Positions 37,401-47,091 of a stretch of DNA of 64,000 bases are shown here, in pieces; position 1 is the first letter of the stretch, and every line of letters begins with the position of its first letter. The notes beneath the pieces are model-generated. The model saw only the letters and a list, made by a program, of their open reading frames with translations, did not search any database and was not told the origin of the DNA. The stretch covers positions 5,084,001-5,148,000 of the forward strand of contig OY754476.1 of NCBI GenBank assembly GCA_963575645.1, written 5' to 3'. Both the position numbers and the translations under genes were made by a program. This DNA is from Xanthostigma xanthostigma. Taxonomy: Eukaryota > Arthropoda > Insecta > Raphidioptera > Raphidiidae.

Positions 37401-40400
37401 ATTTTACATTATAAACGGCTGGAGATCCGTCTTCCCACCATCAAAACCGTCACTCCCACCACTTTTTAGTTCTATTTACATTTTTGACTTGTTATACAAA
37501 TTTTATGATAGCCAAGCTATCAGAATATTGAATTGTCATCAAAACTACACACGACTGCAAAGTTTCACGTCATTTAGACATTTGGAAGTTGGTGAAAATC
37601 GTGGTATAAGATTGCTTTACATGCATACGAAGTTAATCTTGGTTACACGTCTTTTACTTGAAAGTTGTACTTATAACTTCAATTCCATTTTAATCTCCAC
37701 TCTACATTTTATAATTGGTCGACACAAATCTTACTTAAAAAGCAGAGTCTTTATAGAGTTCCATGATTTTTTAAACGATCAGATCAATGTATTTTGGCAT
37801 TGAAATCACTACATGGTATAAAATCAAGTTTCCGATTCTGTAGGCAAATACATTAAAAAAAAGAGTGTATGTAGATCTATCAAAGAGTATAAGGATTTGA
37901 TTAGTCAGTCGATAATCATTATATGCAAAACATAAACGAAGTTCTCATAAAGCTGAATCATTTAAGGACGAAATTAGTCATGCCATAAGTATAACACCAC
38001 ATGTTGATTTCATTGCAAACGGAGGGGTGATTTATCAACATCGAAAATGTAACGGTTTAATTTTTCATTTCTCCCCTTTCGTTCAAAAGTATTGCACTTA
38101 AAGTAAAATTTGTTGATTGAAGACGCAGTGGTCAATTAATTACCATAATATATTTAAAAAAATTAACGTATATATAGACCAGACTCTTCGGGGTTTTAAA
38201 ACCAAGTCTGGTTGTTTTTAACAAAGATTCAAAAGAATCTTGTGGTTTATTATTTATATTTTGAAACAATGAAATTTAGGATTGCGCATTATGAAATGGT
38301 TTTAACTGCGGGGTCGTAGACAGCTGGTCTACATTTAAATGCAAAGATATACCTATTTGACCTTTACGCATAAGTACGTATAAATAATGGTAATATGTAA
38401 TTATTATTTGTTAAGAACATTGCAATGTTTTAACAGAACACATGATGAGTCAGTTTTATGAACCATGCATGGGACAATGTCGATAAAGGGTTAGCTGCAA
38501 TAGAATGACGGGAAATACCTCATCAGATGCGTCACTTTAGGGTGGGAATAAATGCAGCCATCACAATGAGTTCATTATTTGTTTTTATTTGATTATTTAA
38601 TTTTTAAATAAGATAATTGTTTATTAACGCGATGACAGTTATTATAATCGAAGATAGTTGCTTTCAATGCTAGTAGATTGCAAGCAGTAAACACTAATAG
38701 ATAATTAAATCAGTATATATTATTGTCTGGGTTATATGAATCATTCACTCATGTATCAATATGGCTTGGCTGTAATAATATTCAATAGATTAACGTAATA
38801 TTCCATAATAATAAAAAAACAAGCGATTTTATATGATATTTAAATATACGTACTTAAAAAAGGTTCTAATTATATCGATGCTAGTTTAGAATGTTTAAAG
38901 ACAATTTTTATGGATTGTTTTTTCAAAGGAAAGTTATAATGGTATCGTTTACATAATAATTGTCCGTAATTTGAAATGTAAATATTATTGTATTGCCTAA
39001 ATTACACATGAAATAGTGATGATTATTTTAGATTTAACGCGGAGAAAACAATGCTATTTTGATTATAATAAAATAAAAAAGTTTTATAAACGAAACTCCA
39101 CATCCTAAGTGTGAATCATACTCCGTGCAGTATAAGGCATAGCTCACATGAAGAGCGTTGAACGCTCTTCATGTGAGCTAGGCCTTAGTACCAAATTTTA
39201 ATAAAGCTTGATGTACATCAAAAGCGGAGCTATAAACAAACTGCCCCTAGTATAACCTCGTTTATTTGTGCATTGTAGTTTTGCAAATCCGTGAAAATAT
39301 GTCTTGGGCGACATTTTGAAAAATATTGCTCTACATTACTATTTTATGAGTGTGTTGGTATTCATAGTACAAATGGAGCAGTAAACAATCAACGTAATCT
39401 CTTTTTACTTACGCTCCGTTTTTTTTATAATCAAAATATGTTTGACGTAAATTTTTGCATTTATGTATTCACTTGTCTGAAACAAACCTTCTGTTTACTT
39501 TATCTTACGTCAATGAAGGAAAAAAAGAGTCTCTTTAAGCGTATTAAAACAACACACACACATCAATAAATATTACGTATTATTATTATTATTATTATTA
39601 TTATATAGGTGTTATACAGGCTGGTGCTTTGCATGACGGCCACAAGAATTTTAATGTTGAATTCTTATTGTGAAAATAAGTTTTTCTCTACGTTATTGAT
39701 TACAACAAAGACAGATTGTCATATAACGAAAAAAGCACTTGTCGAATCGGCATATTTTAAATATCAGGAGAAATGTGCAGAGAAAGGGGGGATGTCAAAT
39801 CGTCTTGTTCCAGGACACAAATTTGACAAATTCACGTATTTCGGTTTTTTATAGAAAAAAATTCATTACTTTGAGTTTTGAAATATTGATTTTTTTATTT
39901 TGTGATTTTTTATAGTTACGTAAAATAGAAAATTGTAAGCAATAGTACGTACATGTGATGCATTTTTTTCTTCAATATAAATCGGGGAGCAAAATAATAG
40001 CGCATTGAGAATACGTTTTTTATTTAAACAAAATTTATATGTTGTTATTAATTGTGCAAATGAATTGCAATAAATACATTTAATATATAACAAAAACTCT
40101 TTATATATAGAAGGTGTCATTCTAATAGATCGACGATAAAAATATTTTTTAGAAAGAATTGTTTACAGTATAAAAATTTTACAAGGTGTTTTTAACAGGA
40201 CATAAATAGCAATTAAGCTCCGACTCAAAATATGTACTAGAAGAATTTTTTAGTTGAATTCTGCGATATTTAGTTTGTGAATCATACGGTATCTTATGCG
40301 ACTTCGTGTCTATAATTATATTTTAGAAGGTAACTACCTAGAGGTCTAGTGAGGCAGAGGTCATACCACGTGACTATATGACTCATTTCTACTTTCTTGT

Positions 40401-43400
40401 AGACACTCTATAGTCTGGCACTATTTCTTTTTGTGTTTATTATTCTGCGGTACAACCTAAAGGCGCATCCCGACTGACATCCGCGATACGTTCGTTGTTA
40501 GTTTATTCTATCAATAATTAATTTATTACTAAATATCTTCACTTACAAGTTTTCAAAAATGAATTCGAAAAAAAGAAAAACCTTTTTGTTTTGAGATTAA
40601 AACGAACTCAAAACCTTCTCTCCAAAGTGAAAAGGCATCTCTTATATTAAGTAATTAATTAAAGTATTGCTGTTAGGCAGTAGTTTCAATTCGAGTAATG
40701 GCATCTTATTGGCAGATGATGTTCAATTGTTTGATGATATTTTTCTCGACTGTTACAGGTGGTCACAAAGAATTCCACAGAAAGCATACAGAATTCTGTG
40801 AAGACGCATTACTGTCGACGAATGGCAGATCGATGGGTTCCCCAAATAGAGGAGTTTGCTTGACGGCAAATCCATCAATAGCAGATGTTGGGGATAAAAA
40901 CACCGATTGCGGTGGAGGAGGTGGTTCAGAACCACTTCCGGACATAGACACCCATCCCGCTTCACGAGTATTACCGTTCCTTTATCTCGGCAATGGAAAA
41001 GATGCTGCCGATTTACAATGCCTCCGATCACTAGGCACAACATGTGTCTTAAATGTTACTTCACAACTTCCTGGTTATCACGAATCATGTGGAATTACCT
41101 ATAAACAGATACCTGCAACCGATTCGGGTCATCAAAACCTTAAACAATACTTCGAAGAAGCTTTCGACTTTATCGGTAAGTTTATAATTTAATTCCTACG
41201 ATCTGTTCAATTTGGAAACATGTAATCCCTAAGATTATTGAAGTATATCTTTTGTCATATAATTTGAAAATAATTACAGATGTTGATAATTTCACTTGAA
41301 CATTCAAATAGTTCCAAAATTGGTGTTCTGTGATAAATTAAAGGGATGGAAACATTATTTTTATAGTACCTATGTCTACAATATTTCAGCACTTAATCCA
41401 AAACTATTTTTGTGGTTTATGGACTGAAATTTTCGTAAAGCTAATTTACAGCAATTAAATACTTTTAGATTAAGAGCTGTTAAGAAAATGCATATCTTGG
41501 ATAAGTACAATGATTCAGAGACCATGTATGCATTTATTCAATTAAAAACTATGTGTACTCGAGAAGGATATAAGTATTGTCATTGCTGATACAATGAATT
41601 GTTATTGTATGTATCATTGATTAACATAATATTGAAGTAACAGACACATATTTTTATAATCAGCCTCATTAATAATTACTCCAACAGTCAACCAGCATGA
41701 ATCACATCGCGAGGTTATATGGATGACCTATGTAGAGCCTTTATTATTTTATCAAAATTAGTTTAAAAACTTACTTTTAAGTCCACCAATTTTGCGATTA
41801 TTTCAATGTCTTTTAAAAGTGAGAAATGAATTAATCATTATATGCCATTGATTTTGCTCTCCAAAAAATATTTGGTATTACAAATTCAAGTGATATTTTC
41901 TAATTAACACGCCAGTGAAAAAATTTAAAATATAACTTGATATTTTAATTACCTATGTGATTTGAAAACATTTTGAAATTTACAATTTTTTTCTACGATT
42001 CAAGGAAAATATAGAGTATGTTTTTAAAGTTTTAAAGTACATGCTGTATATTTGTAACGTAAATTATAAAAAACGTGTGAACCATAATTATACAACGAAT
42101 CAAAGGTGGTCTGAAAATCTGTTGCATTAAAGACTATGGATATAATTATTCATTAAGGATGTATCATCATTATAAACAATATGACGCATTACAGAATTTG
42201 CTTTATTCCAGGTAAATCGAAGATGACAAAATCGTTTGTTTTTTTTTGTTACTAAATTCATGTAGTCAGTGGTGGTAATTCCATGAAATAATTATTTTTA
42301 ATTCTAAATAAAAGTTTTCAAACTAAACGCTTAGCAAATTTATGCACTAATATAAATAAAAAATCAAATATAAAATATAGAGATTTCATATAGCCTCAGA
42401 CCTTTTATGGAACTGTACCTCTTTATAAAATGGAAATCCCACTGTCCAATGGTCAGGAATAAAAGCTCTTTCGTTCAATACTACACGAATCGCTTAAAAG
42501 GTTGGGCATACTCTATCATATAATATAATCTGTATTCCTTTAATTTTATCGGGGCATTTAGGTTGGTAAAATGATGAATTCCATTGCACGACATTAGGTA
42601 TTTGATTAACATTCAGCAACTATTATCCATTGAATCGACTATTAGGTAGTATATACGTACCGATTTTAGTGTTACTATTCATTATTCTTTTCTATTCACG
42701 ATAAAAAGTAAATGATATAAATTATGATTCATGATGTGAACATGCGGTTTGAAGTCAGCAAGAAATACGGATATTACCGTTAGTTTCAAACATTGTTTAG
42801 CTGTTAACACTAAAACAAAATATTATTGAAAAAGAAAACTTTTTAAATGGTTTATCTGAATAAAATTAAACTGCATATCAACTTACGTGCTCCAAATCAC
42901 GCAATCTATTTTTACAAGTCTAGATCATATGCTTTGATAGAGGGACTTCCCCACCCCTTAAATGTTGGTGGACAGATTATATTCCAGGCTCACGAGCCTC
43001 ATGTATTGTTGCCTGGCCAAGAATAATGAATAATGGTGGTTGCAAGTGACACGTCCACTGAATTGTCTATATTTTTATTTTATAAAAAAAGAACATAAAT
43101 CATTTTGCTATTTACGATCAAGTGACTTTTTCAATTTATGGAAAAATATAATAAGTAATTTCATATGCAAAATTCAAATTGTTTATTAATAATTGAATAG
43201 ACAAGTTATATAATGAATGATGATTCATTCTAAAGACGTTTTAAAATTTAAAATAACTTATTGAAATAAATGGAAATGAAAAAATAAGTCATCCATCAAT
43301 TTATCAGTGTCGTACCAACTTTAAACTCGAAACTTAGTACGTGGTACTTTTGTTTGGTCAAATTTCATAGATTTCCGCTTATTCGAGCAAAGACATCGGC

Positions 43401-44108
43401 AAAAACTAGTACAATATTAATAAATTTTAAAGATATTTGATTATTGTTCAATTGTTTCGTAAAAAGTTCATTTCTTCTACAAATCAGACCATCGCGATCG
43501 GCTTATCAAAGTTATTAATAGTACATAAAATATCTATATTTTTAATTAAAAATAAGTTCTGGATAAAAAGTGTTATCATTAGCGTCACAGATTTTTTACA
43601 TGTTATATTAATGACAAATTCAACAGTCCACGAAATAAAATTAATGACTATTTAAAATAAATCATTTTCAAAAACTTGGTTTACTTATTGATCGGAACTC
43701 ATCCATGAGAATATTCCAGTCGAACTTATTCTGAAATTAAATACTTTATTTGTATTTTTTTTGCGTGAAATCTATGTAAGTATCTCTTTTGTTTCAGAGG
43801 AAGCAAGGAAACGAGGGGCTAGAGTACTGGTTCATTGTCAAGCCGGTGTTTCGCGGAGTGCCACAATCGCTATAGCATATATAATGAAGTACAAGCAGCT
43901 ATCAATGGTGGAAGCTTATAAACTGGTTAAAAATGTTCGCCCAATCATATCACCAAATTTAAACTTCATGGGCCAGTTACTGGAACTTGAACAGAGTTTA
44001 TGTAATTCATCTAGTGGAAGGGGGGACTCCCCCGACAGAAAACCGTGTCATCAGTGCCGCTGGAGCCATCAGTCAAACGAAGAAGTGTCAACAGGTTGTA
44101 GTGTTTAA
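18815..44108 (+). CDS. DUSP10: MAP kinase phosphatase, DUSP10/MKP5-like (three coding exons, spliced)
   Basis: Joined coding exons 18815-19442, 40759-41175 and 43798-44108 give 451 codons plus stop, all junctions GT-AG and all in phase 1. Residues about 85-225 form a rhodanese-like domain ([20 protein letters not shown]) containing a basic run RRR at 141-143, the likely kinase-interaction motif. Residues about 275-435 form a dual-specificity phosphatase domain: [15 protein letters not shown], general-acid Asp about 331 in IPATDS, catalytic Cys about 362 in [11 protein letters not shown], and the family-typical [18 protein letters not shown]. The family removes phosphate from Thr and Tyr of JNK and p38 in cytoplasm and nucleus. 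The length is close to vertebrate DUSP10. The C-terminal tail after LELEQSL does not resemble vertebrate tails and could be lineage-specific or continue in another exon. The start ATG is the first in a frame that opens just after the 5'UTR. DUSP10 is preferred to puckered because a rhodanese domain is present. Confidence 0.92.
19443..20608. other. Start of DUSP10-like intron 1
   Basis: Noncoding, AT-rich. Contains one AP-1 heptamer (19748). No bounded repeat. Confidence 0.5.
20609..21102. mobile_element. hAT-type MITE
   Basis: 494 bp, CAGTGCCGGGTTAAGA to AATCCGGCACTG, with a perfect 8-bp target duplication GATACCAA (20601-20608, 21103-21110). No transposase is readable. Confidence 0.9.
21103..21911. 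other. Intron DNA
   Basis: No gene or repeat recognised. AP-1 heptamer at 21333. Confidence 0.4.
21912..22172. repeat. Foldback element with hammerhead-like core, family N copy 1
   Basis: Arms TTGAGGATCATAAATAAGCT and AGCTTATTTATGATCCTCAA, inverted. CTGAAGA (22075-22081), GAAAA/TTTTC stem II and GAAA (22098-22101) are kept; stem III is not canonical. The same family is at 44281-44524. Confidence 0.75.
22718..23027. mobile_element. MITE family F, copy 3
   Basis: Best-preserved ends: TATAATACGCGCCACGAATC and its inverse GATTCGTGGCGCGTATTATA. About 310 bp. Confidence 0.88.
23116..23585 (+). repeat. Family G repeat with tRNA-Lys-like module, copy 3
   Basis: Family G from ATTTATCGAGGAAGGCTATA to GGGACCGCTAGT. 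Between the halves lies a tRNA-like block (23269-23341) plus an AT-rich tail with TTGCTTTCTTCTAAGGCTTA, shared with 29970-30686. Confidence 0.75.
23269..23341 (+). repeat. tRNA-Lys-like pseudogene inside a repeat
   Basis: GATGGCTCAATCGGCAGAGC and GGTTCGAGCCCCACGTTGGG match tRNA-Lys A and B boxes and the 3' arm. The anticodon loop reads CTGTCAA (GTC) and the anticodon stem has mismatches, so it is not a functional tRNA-Lys. Confidence 0.75.
24410..24700 (+). repeat. Dispersed repeat (ACCGACTTCAACAAAAAGGA)
   Basis: Starts ACCGACTTCAACAAAAAGGA, with ATGTATGTTCACCGATTT repeated at 24487 and 24663. An insect-type dispersed element; a distant relative in inverse orientation lies near 57600-57680. 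Its open frames are not genes. Confidence 0.55.
24719..24912. repeat. Foldback element, related to family P
   Basis: Arms of about 85 bp: CACTAAAAAGTAAAAAATAA... and its inverse, around GTCAGCCAAAATGAAATC. The ACTAAAAAGTAAAAAATAAT block is shared with family P; the rest of the arm differs. Confidence 0.8.
24913..26055. other. Intron DNA
   Basis: AT-rich, no gene or bounded repeat recognised. Confidence 0.4.
26056..26511. mobile_element. MITE family E with dense subterminal motifs
   Basis: 456 bp. Ends TGGCTAGTTTACACAGTGCG and CGCACTGTGTAAACTAGCCA. The interior is G+C-rich and packed with short direct and inverted variants of GCGAGCTACT, AGTAGCTCG and GAGTTACTCG, resembling transposase-binding subterminal repeats. 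Flanks share only AAACT; no clean target duplication. Confidence 0.8.
26528..26806 (+). other. Unassigned open frame in intron 1
   Basis: 92 codons including [20 protein letters not shown] and [20 protein letters not shown]. Composition is protein-like, but no family is recognised and no splice sites fit the phosphatase gene. Possibly a transposon fragment. Confidence 0.2.
26868..27133 (-). mobile_element. MITE family F, copy 4 (truncated)
   Basis: Minus orientation. One end is kept (GGATCCGTGGCGCGTATTAT); the other end is lost at about 26868. Confidence 0.8.
27134..27789. other. Intron DNA with exon-like signals
   Basis: At 27258 ATGGCGGATGACAGACGC opens 30 codons; on the minus strand ACACAG|GTAAGTTA near 27175 looks like a splice donor. 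A CRE-like TGACGTCA lies at about 27239. None of this joins the phosphatase gene in phase. AP-1 heptamer at 27482. Confidence 0.25.
27790..28400 (+). repeat. Family C dispersed repeat, copy 2
   Basis: Counterpart of 10030-10390, longer by a tandem of GCCGTCAGATGGCAG units (28080, 28172). The 92-codon frame at 27859 follows the repeat and is not a gene. Confidence 0.7.
28401..29236. other. Intron DNA
   Basis: AT-rich, no gene or bounded repeat. Confidence 0.4.
29237..29547 (-). repeat. Family G dispersed repeat, copy 4
   Basis: Simple form, starts ACTAGCGGTCCCGCCCG and ends near TATATATTAGTATAG. Confidence 0.75.
29970..30686 (-). repeat. Family G repeat with tRNA-Lys-like module, copy 5
   Basis: Starts ACTAGCGGTCCCGTCC, ends TATATATTAGTATAGAT. 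It contains the same AT-rich tail and tRNA-like block as copy 3, reversed. Confidence 0.75.
30352..30423 (-). repeat. tRNA-Lys(CTT)-like pseudogene inside a repeat
   Basis: Minus strand GATAGCTCAGTCGGTAGAGC, loop ACTCTTAAT (anticodon CTT), then GGGTTCAAGCCCCACG. A- and B-box positions fit tRNA-Lys, but the anticodon and acceptor stems have mismatches. Confidence 0.75.
30687..31344. other. Intron DNA
   Basis: AT-rich; AP-1 heptamer at 30904. No gene. Confidence 0.4.
31345..31575. repeat. Foldback element, family B copy 1, with hammerhead-like core
   Basis: Ends AAATTATCGACCAATTTTTC and GAAAAATTGGTCGATAATTT. On the minus strand: CTGAAGA (31454-31448), imperfect stem II, GAAA (31430-31427), AC...GT stem III, A at 31417. 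Family also at 57930-58208. Confidence 0.7.
31576..32594. other. Intron DNA, partly dispersed repeat
   Basis: 31850-31980 (ATACAAAATTTCAGCTTTAG) reads like a dispersed-element fragment. AP-1 heptamer at 32202. No gene. Confidence 0.35.
32595..33013 (-). mobile_element. Family H MITE-like repeat, copy 2
   Basis: From TTGACGTGATAACGTCTTAT to GACTTTACAGACAACCAATT. Nearly identical over about 420 bp to 53241-53658 in CRELD1 intron 3 (only a few differences seen). The 97-codon frame inside is present in both copies only by that identity. Confidence 0.8.
33014..34578. other. Intron DNA, AP-1-rich and repeat-poor
   Basis: Holds AP-1 heptamers at 33363, 33731, 34314 and 34533 within 1.2 kb. A TATATAAAAGAGCC TATA-like motif lies at 34270. 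No coding region is supported. Confidence 0.4.
34579..34736. mobile_element. Short palindromic MITE (158 bp)
   Basis: Ends AGCTCTGTTCCACCATCTCT and GAGAGGTAACAGAGCT; second-level inverted motif GTCACAGTCATGTGCAGTAG and CTACTGCGCATGACTGTGAC. Relative of 30-165. Confidence 0.75.
34737..36299. other. Intron DNA
   Basis: No gene or clear repeat; mostly unique-looking, AT-rich. Confidence 0.4.
36300..36672 (+). promoter_or_regulatory. Possible internal promoter and 5'UTR before the alternative exon
   Basis: This non-repetitive stretch precedes the candidate alternative ATG. It contains an arthropod initiator-like TCAGT at 36435-36439 (GTGATCAGTG) and no obvious TATA box at the usual distance. 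It is surrounded by an excess of AP-1 heptamers within the intron. The start site is not fixed by sequence. Confidence 0.25.
36673..36736 (+). CDS. Candidate alternative first coding exon of the DUSP10-like gene
   Basis: ATG AGG ATA AGA... encodes 21 residues ([20 protein letters not shown] plus I) and ends at ATCG|GTATGT in phase 1, the phase needed by exon 2 at 40759. Joined, it gives a product of about 263 residues that lacks the rhodanese/KIM region but keeps the whole phosphatase domain. It lies in a repeat-poor part of intron 1. This is a prediction from donor, phase and position only. A short, N-terminally truncated isoform is also known for vertebrate DUSP10, which makes the idea plausible. 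Confidence 0.4.
36737..37250. other. Intron DNA
   Basis: No gene supported; a 63-codon frame at 37014 is not protein-like. Confidence 0.35.
37251..37640. repeat. Fragments of family P and a dispersed repeat
   Basis: 37260-37375 keeps GAGTGCCCCACGCTTCTAAA and TAAGCGTGTTTTTTTTAGAT as a decayed family P. 37430-37640 resembles 2140-2345 (GGTGAAAATCGTGG, TTTACATGCATAC). Confidence 0.45.
37641..39140. other. Intron DNA
   Basis: Unique-looking, with an AP-1 heptamer at 38446. No gene. Confidence 0.4.
39141..39179. repeat. Perfect 39-bp palindrome
   Basis: Arms AGCTCACATGAAGAGCGTT and its exact inverse around one G; the outer TAAGGC/GCCTTA extends it imperfectly. No surrounding repeat family recognised. 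Confidence 0.88.
39578..39605. repeat. (TTA)n microsatellite
   Basis: About nine ATT/TTA units in a row. Confidence 0.9.
39606..40758. other. End of DUSP10-like intron 1
   Basis: No gene; AP-1 heptamer at 40379, about 380 bp before exon 2. Confidence 0.4.
40759..41175 (+). CDS. DUSP10: DUSP10-like exon 2 (end of rhodanese, start of phosphatase domain)
   Basis: The acceptor TTACAG|GTGG and donor ATCG|GTAAGT both give phase 1. It encodes [18 protein letters not shown], the end of the rhodanese domain, a Gly/Ser-rich linker, and the first half of the phosphatase domain through the general-acid loop and YFEEAFDFI. The reading frame is also open upstream to an ATG at 40698, but that stretch is intron. 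Confidence 0.92.
41176..43797. other. DUSP10-like intron 2
   Basis: 2.6 kb, GTAAGT to TTTCAG, AT-rich, unusually free of recognisable repeats for this window. No coding region. Confidence 0.6.
43798..44108 (+). CDS. DUSP10: DUSP10-like exon 3 (phosphatase catalytic core, stop)
   Basis: The acceptor is TTTCAG|AGGAAG. The exon carries [11 protein letters not shown] and the helices that follow, then a Ser/Cys-rich tail ending at TAA (44106-44108). A foldback element begins about 170 bp downstream, so the 3'UTR is either short or runs through that element. No obvious AATAAA was seen between the stop and 44280. Confidence 0.9.
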
Positions 44109-44280
44109 AAGACAAAATTTACTATTTATATCTAGAATAGGTGACTTTATACAGAATATTGTTTGTGTGCTAGTTATTATTTTTGAGTCAGTGTTTTGTA
44201 AAGAAAGAGGTGAAACATTATTTATTTATGATACTATTAAACACTCGTGCGTAACAATATTGGATAATAATTTATTATAA

Positions 44281-44524
44281 AGTTGTGTTGATCCAATAGA
44301 ATGTTAAGATGAAGGAAGATTTTGGTTGAGGATCATAAAATAAGCTTTACCAATGTTTCGCTAGTGGCCAGCGTTTCGAAAAATTTATTTTCATCTTCAG
44401 GGCCTATGAACATGTAGGTATATATGTATATATGAAGATGAAAATAAATTTTTTGAAACGTTGGCCACTAGCGAAACATTGGTAAAGCTTATTTTATGAT
44501 TCTCAGCCAAAACCTTCCTTCATC
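44281..44524. repeat. Foldback element, family N copy 2
   Basis: Starts AAGTTGTGTTGATCCAATAG as in 21912-22172. Minus strand has CTGAAGA (44400-44394), stem II and GAAA (44377-44374); the plus-strand core is mutated to ATGAAGA. It lies about 170 bp after the phosphatase stop codon. Confidence 0.75.
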
Positions 44525-44906
44525 ATAATAATTTATTTAAAAGTAGTATCACTTTAGTATTGCCGTGTCAGAGGTTGGCATTTTTTTACACGAAAATTTC
44601 TTTTACAACCTATTAGAAATATAAGGTTTGTTTGGTATGATCGCAAAATCGTAAACGTAATCATGTGTCGCGGTGTAGTATTTGATACAGTTTTTACAGT
44701 AGTTCTGGGATAAGGTACCAAACAGAACTTAACCATTTTTTGATAAAATAATGTTAGATATTTCAAATGCAGTCTATATATTTAACGTGAAATTATTTTT
44801 GAGACTATTGGTTTCAAAACAATAGCTGAAAAGAAAAATAATAGTTCTGCATTTGACCAACAGAATTTTTTCGGTGTAAAACTCTGTTTGCGTTATCTGT
44901 AAAGGT
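44525..44906. other. Intergenic DNA
   Basis: No gene or repeat recognised. Confidence 0.4.
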
Positions 44907-45417
44907 GGCACTTCACATGGCTATTTGTGTTCGCTATTGGGTGTTTCTTGTATTTTGCAAAATATATGACGTTCAAGGCAAACATGCAAATAGAGGCAAA
45001 TACGACCATCCAGACATGTCAGTCAAATAGCAAACACACAAACATTTGGCAGCAGAACGCAAGGTTTAAAATTCCAGGAATTTTAACACTGTTTCATTGT
45101 CCCAATTCATTTTCAATAGTAATTCGTCCAGTTCTCGCTCACAGCACAGACACAAAAATACTGCACGTCCGTACAGGTTCACGACGTGTACGCTTCTGAA
45201 TATGACCATTGTGTGGACGGTTTATTTGCGTATTTGCCTATTTGACTCCTTTGATGTGCCTCGAAAAACCGACAAGCGCACGGTAACGCGTATTTGGTAT
45301 TGGCCTTATTTGTCAAATAGGCAAATAAGGCCAACACTGTCAAATAGACTGTCCACACATGGTAATTGTTTGCCAAATATGCCAAATACACAAATACAAT
45401 TAGCCATGTGAAGTGCC
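44907..45417. mobile_element. MITE family D, copy 1
   Basis: About 511 bp. Ends GGCACTTCACATGGCTATTT and AATTAGCCATGTGAAGTGCC. The interior is crowded with CAAATA/TATTTG variants (GTCAAATAGGCAAATAAGG). Copies at 58378-58869 and 60959-61463. Confidence 0.88.
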
Positions 45418-47091
45418 GGCATAAGAAGTATTATTGTCATCAACGACAAATGCAAATACATCTCGCTATTGGGATGAAGAAATAAGAGCTGTTTTAAATG
45501 AATGATTCTCACTTTTACGTAAATGCAGAGAATAAAGATGTTTTGACGCACGGGTGCTTATAAGAATGTCACCCTTTAAAAAGTTTTTTTTTACTAATTA
45601 AATATTTATTATTGCTCTTTTGAACCAAAACATCATGTTTATTGAATTTATTAAAATAATTTCAGAAACGATAAGTATAGAATGAACTTTTATACTCAAT
45701 AAATTTCATTTACAAAAATTCAATTTCTTAATATCACAATAACTGAGAATTTATTAGAATTTTTGCTATAAAATATAACAGTATATCCAATTATACGTAC
45801 ATCAGCGCAAGTCTGTGAGGCTGAATTTGTAAGAATATATTTAGATCAAATTATGGGAATATTATTTTGTTATTTCTTTAATATTTAATTCTTACACTCG
45901 ACAAAGAAGCCTAATTGATCATAGAAGACTGTCAGAATCCTATTTTGTAGGTGAAATTTTGTAGTCAGTGACTTTATAAATTGCCTGTATGTTATTTTTA
46001 ACGAAATATGGATTTTGTAAATTCTGGTTAATATCATTAAAGGAATGTGAGCTATTTATTTTCAAAAATGTTAAGTGTTTCAAAATACACTGATTATAGT
46101 TACCATTAAAATTAACGAAATTATTTTTGTTTTATTAAATAAACAATTTTTAATTAGTGACAAATTAATTTTCACTAAAAACTCATCACCTCACAAAGCT
46201 TAATTTATTGAGGACGCGGGAAGTTTGTTTTAAATACGGGTTATTCCTATAAATTATTTATAAGGAACTTAATTTCTGATAGCGCCATACTGTTAAAATA
46301 TATATTATTTTTTTGTACCTGTACTCAATAATTATGATTTTTAAAAAATTATATGCACATTAGTTGATTTTATAGTGTTTATTTTTAGAATGTTTTTGCC
46401 AAAATTAATCCAATTTTAGTATGAATTTGCTTTACTAATTTATGGAAGTCAAAGACTAAGGAATGAAAGGACATGCAAGAGATCTGTAAGTGAAAATATG
46501 TTAAAAAAAACCTGGATTGTTCGTTTTTCTAAAAAAAAAATAATTTAAAACATTTTAATTAGTTGCAATCTGAGAGAGCCCAAACTGTGTTTTGTATTTT
46601 GTTACGGATTTTTATGACATAATAATAAAAGATTGTCTTGTTAAATATTAATAAACTTCATGGCACATTAGGTTACAAATTTTATATATATTTTTTTATA
46701 AAATTTAAAACGGTAAATTGCACTGAAATCTAGTCTTAATAAACAATAAATTTTCATAGAAAAATGGCCTTAATTATATAAGTAAAACTATTTTATAAAA
46801 ACACTTTTAGTTAATTCGGAAAATAGTAATAGCGGACCTCTATTTACGTACTATGATAGAATTTAGCTTACACAGTTTAAAACAGCTTTTTTAGAATTGA
46901 TACGGAATGGAATATTTCACACGAAGAACATTGGTGCTCAAGCAGACCGATTTTTTTCCCTCGCGATGCATAGTGGATTGTGTCTATTGAATCTACCAGT
47001 GGTCAGCACATAGGCGTCGGGTTTTTAACATTTCAGTGGGGCAGAATACTAAAGACGTAGTTATTAACATCTGATTGTTGTTTTCTCATTA
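45418..47091. other. Intergenic AT-rich DNA
   Basis: No gene, no bounded repeat. Several AATAAA occur (e.g. near 46650) that could end a long phosphatase 3'UTR. Confidence 0.4.

Larger units (their letters stand above)
29731..40385. promoter_or_regulatory. Cluster of AP-1 heptamers in DUSP10-like intron 1
   Basis: Perfect TGA(C/G)TCA sites read by eye in this part: 29731, 30904, 32202, 33363, 33731, 34314, 34533, 38446 and 40379. Earlier in the same intron: 19748, 21333, 22284, 26748 and 27482. At about 70% A+T roughly one per 10 kb is expected, so 14 in 21.3 kb is several-fold too many. Most lie outside recognisable repeats. AP-1 (Jun/Fos) is the nuclear output of JNK, the substrate of this phosphatase, so feedback control is plausible. 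Confidence 0.45.

Noticed and set aside
40698-41192. Exon 2 of the phosphatase read from an upstream ATG as a separate 164-codon gene
   Set aside because: The upstream part is intron: TTACAG|GTGG at 40758 is a clear acceptor in the phase of exon 1, and the homologous protein continues from exon 1.
44394-44460. Plus-strand hammerhead core in the foldback after the phosphatase gene
   Set aside because: The key segment is mutated to ATGAAGA and stem III is not canonical; only the minus-strand core is kept as a candidate.
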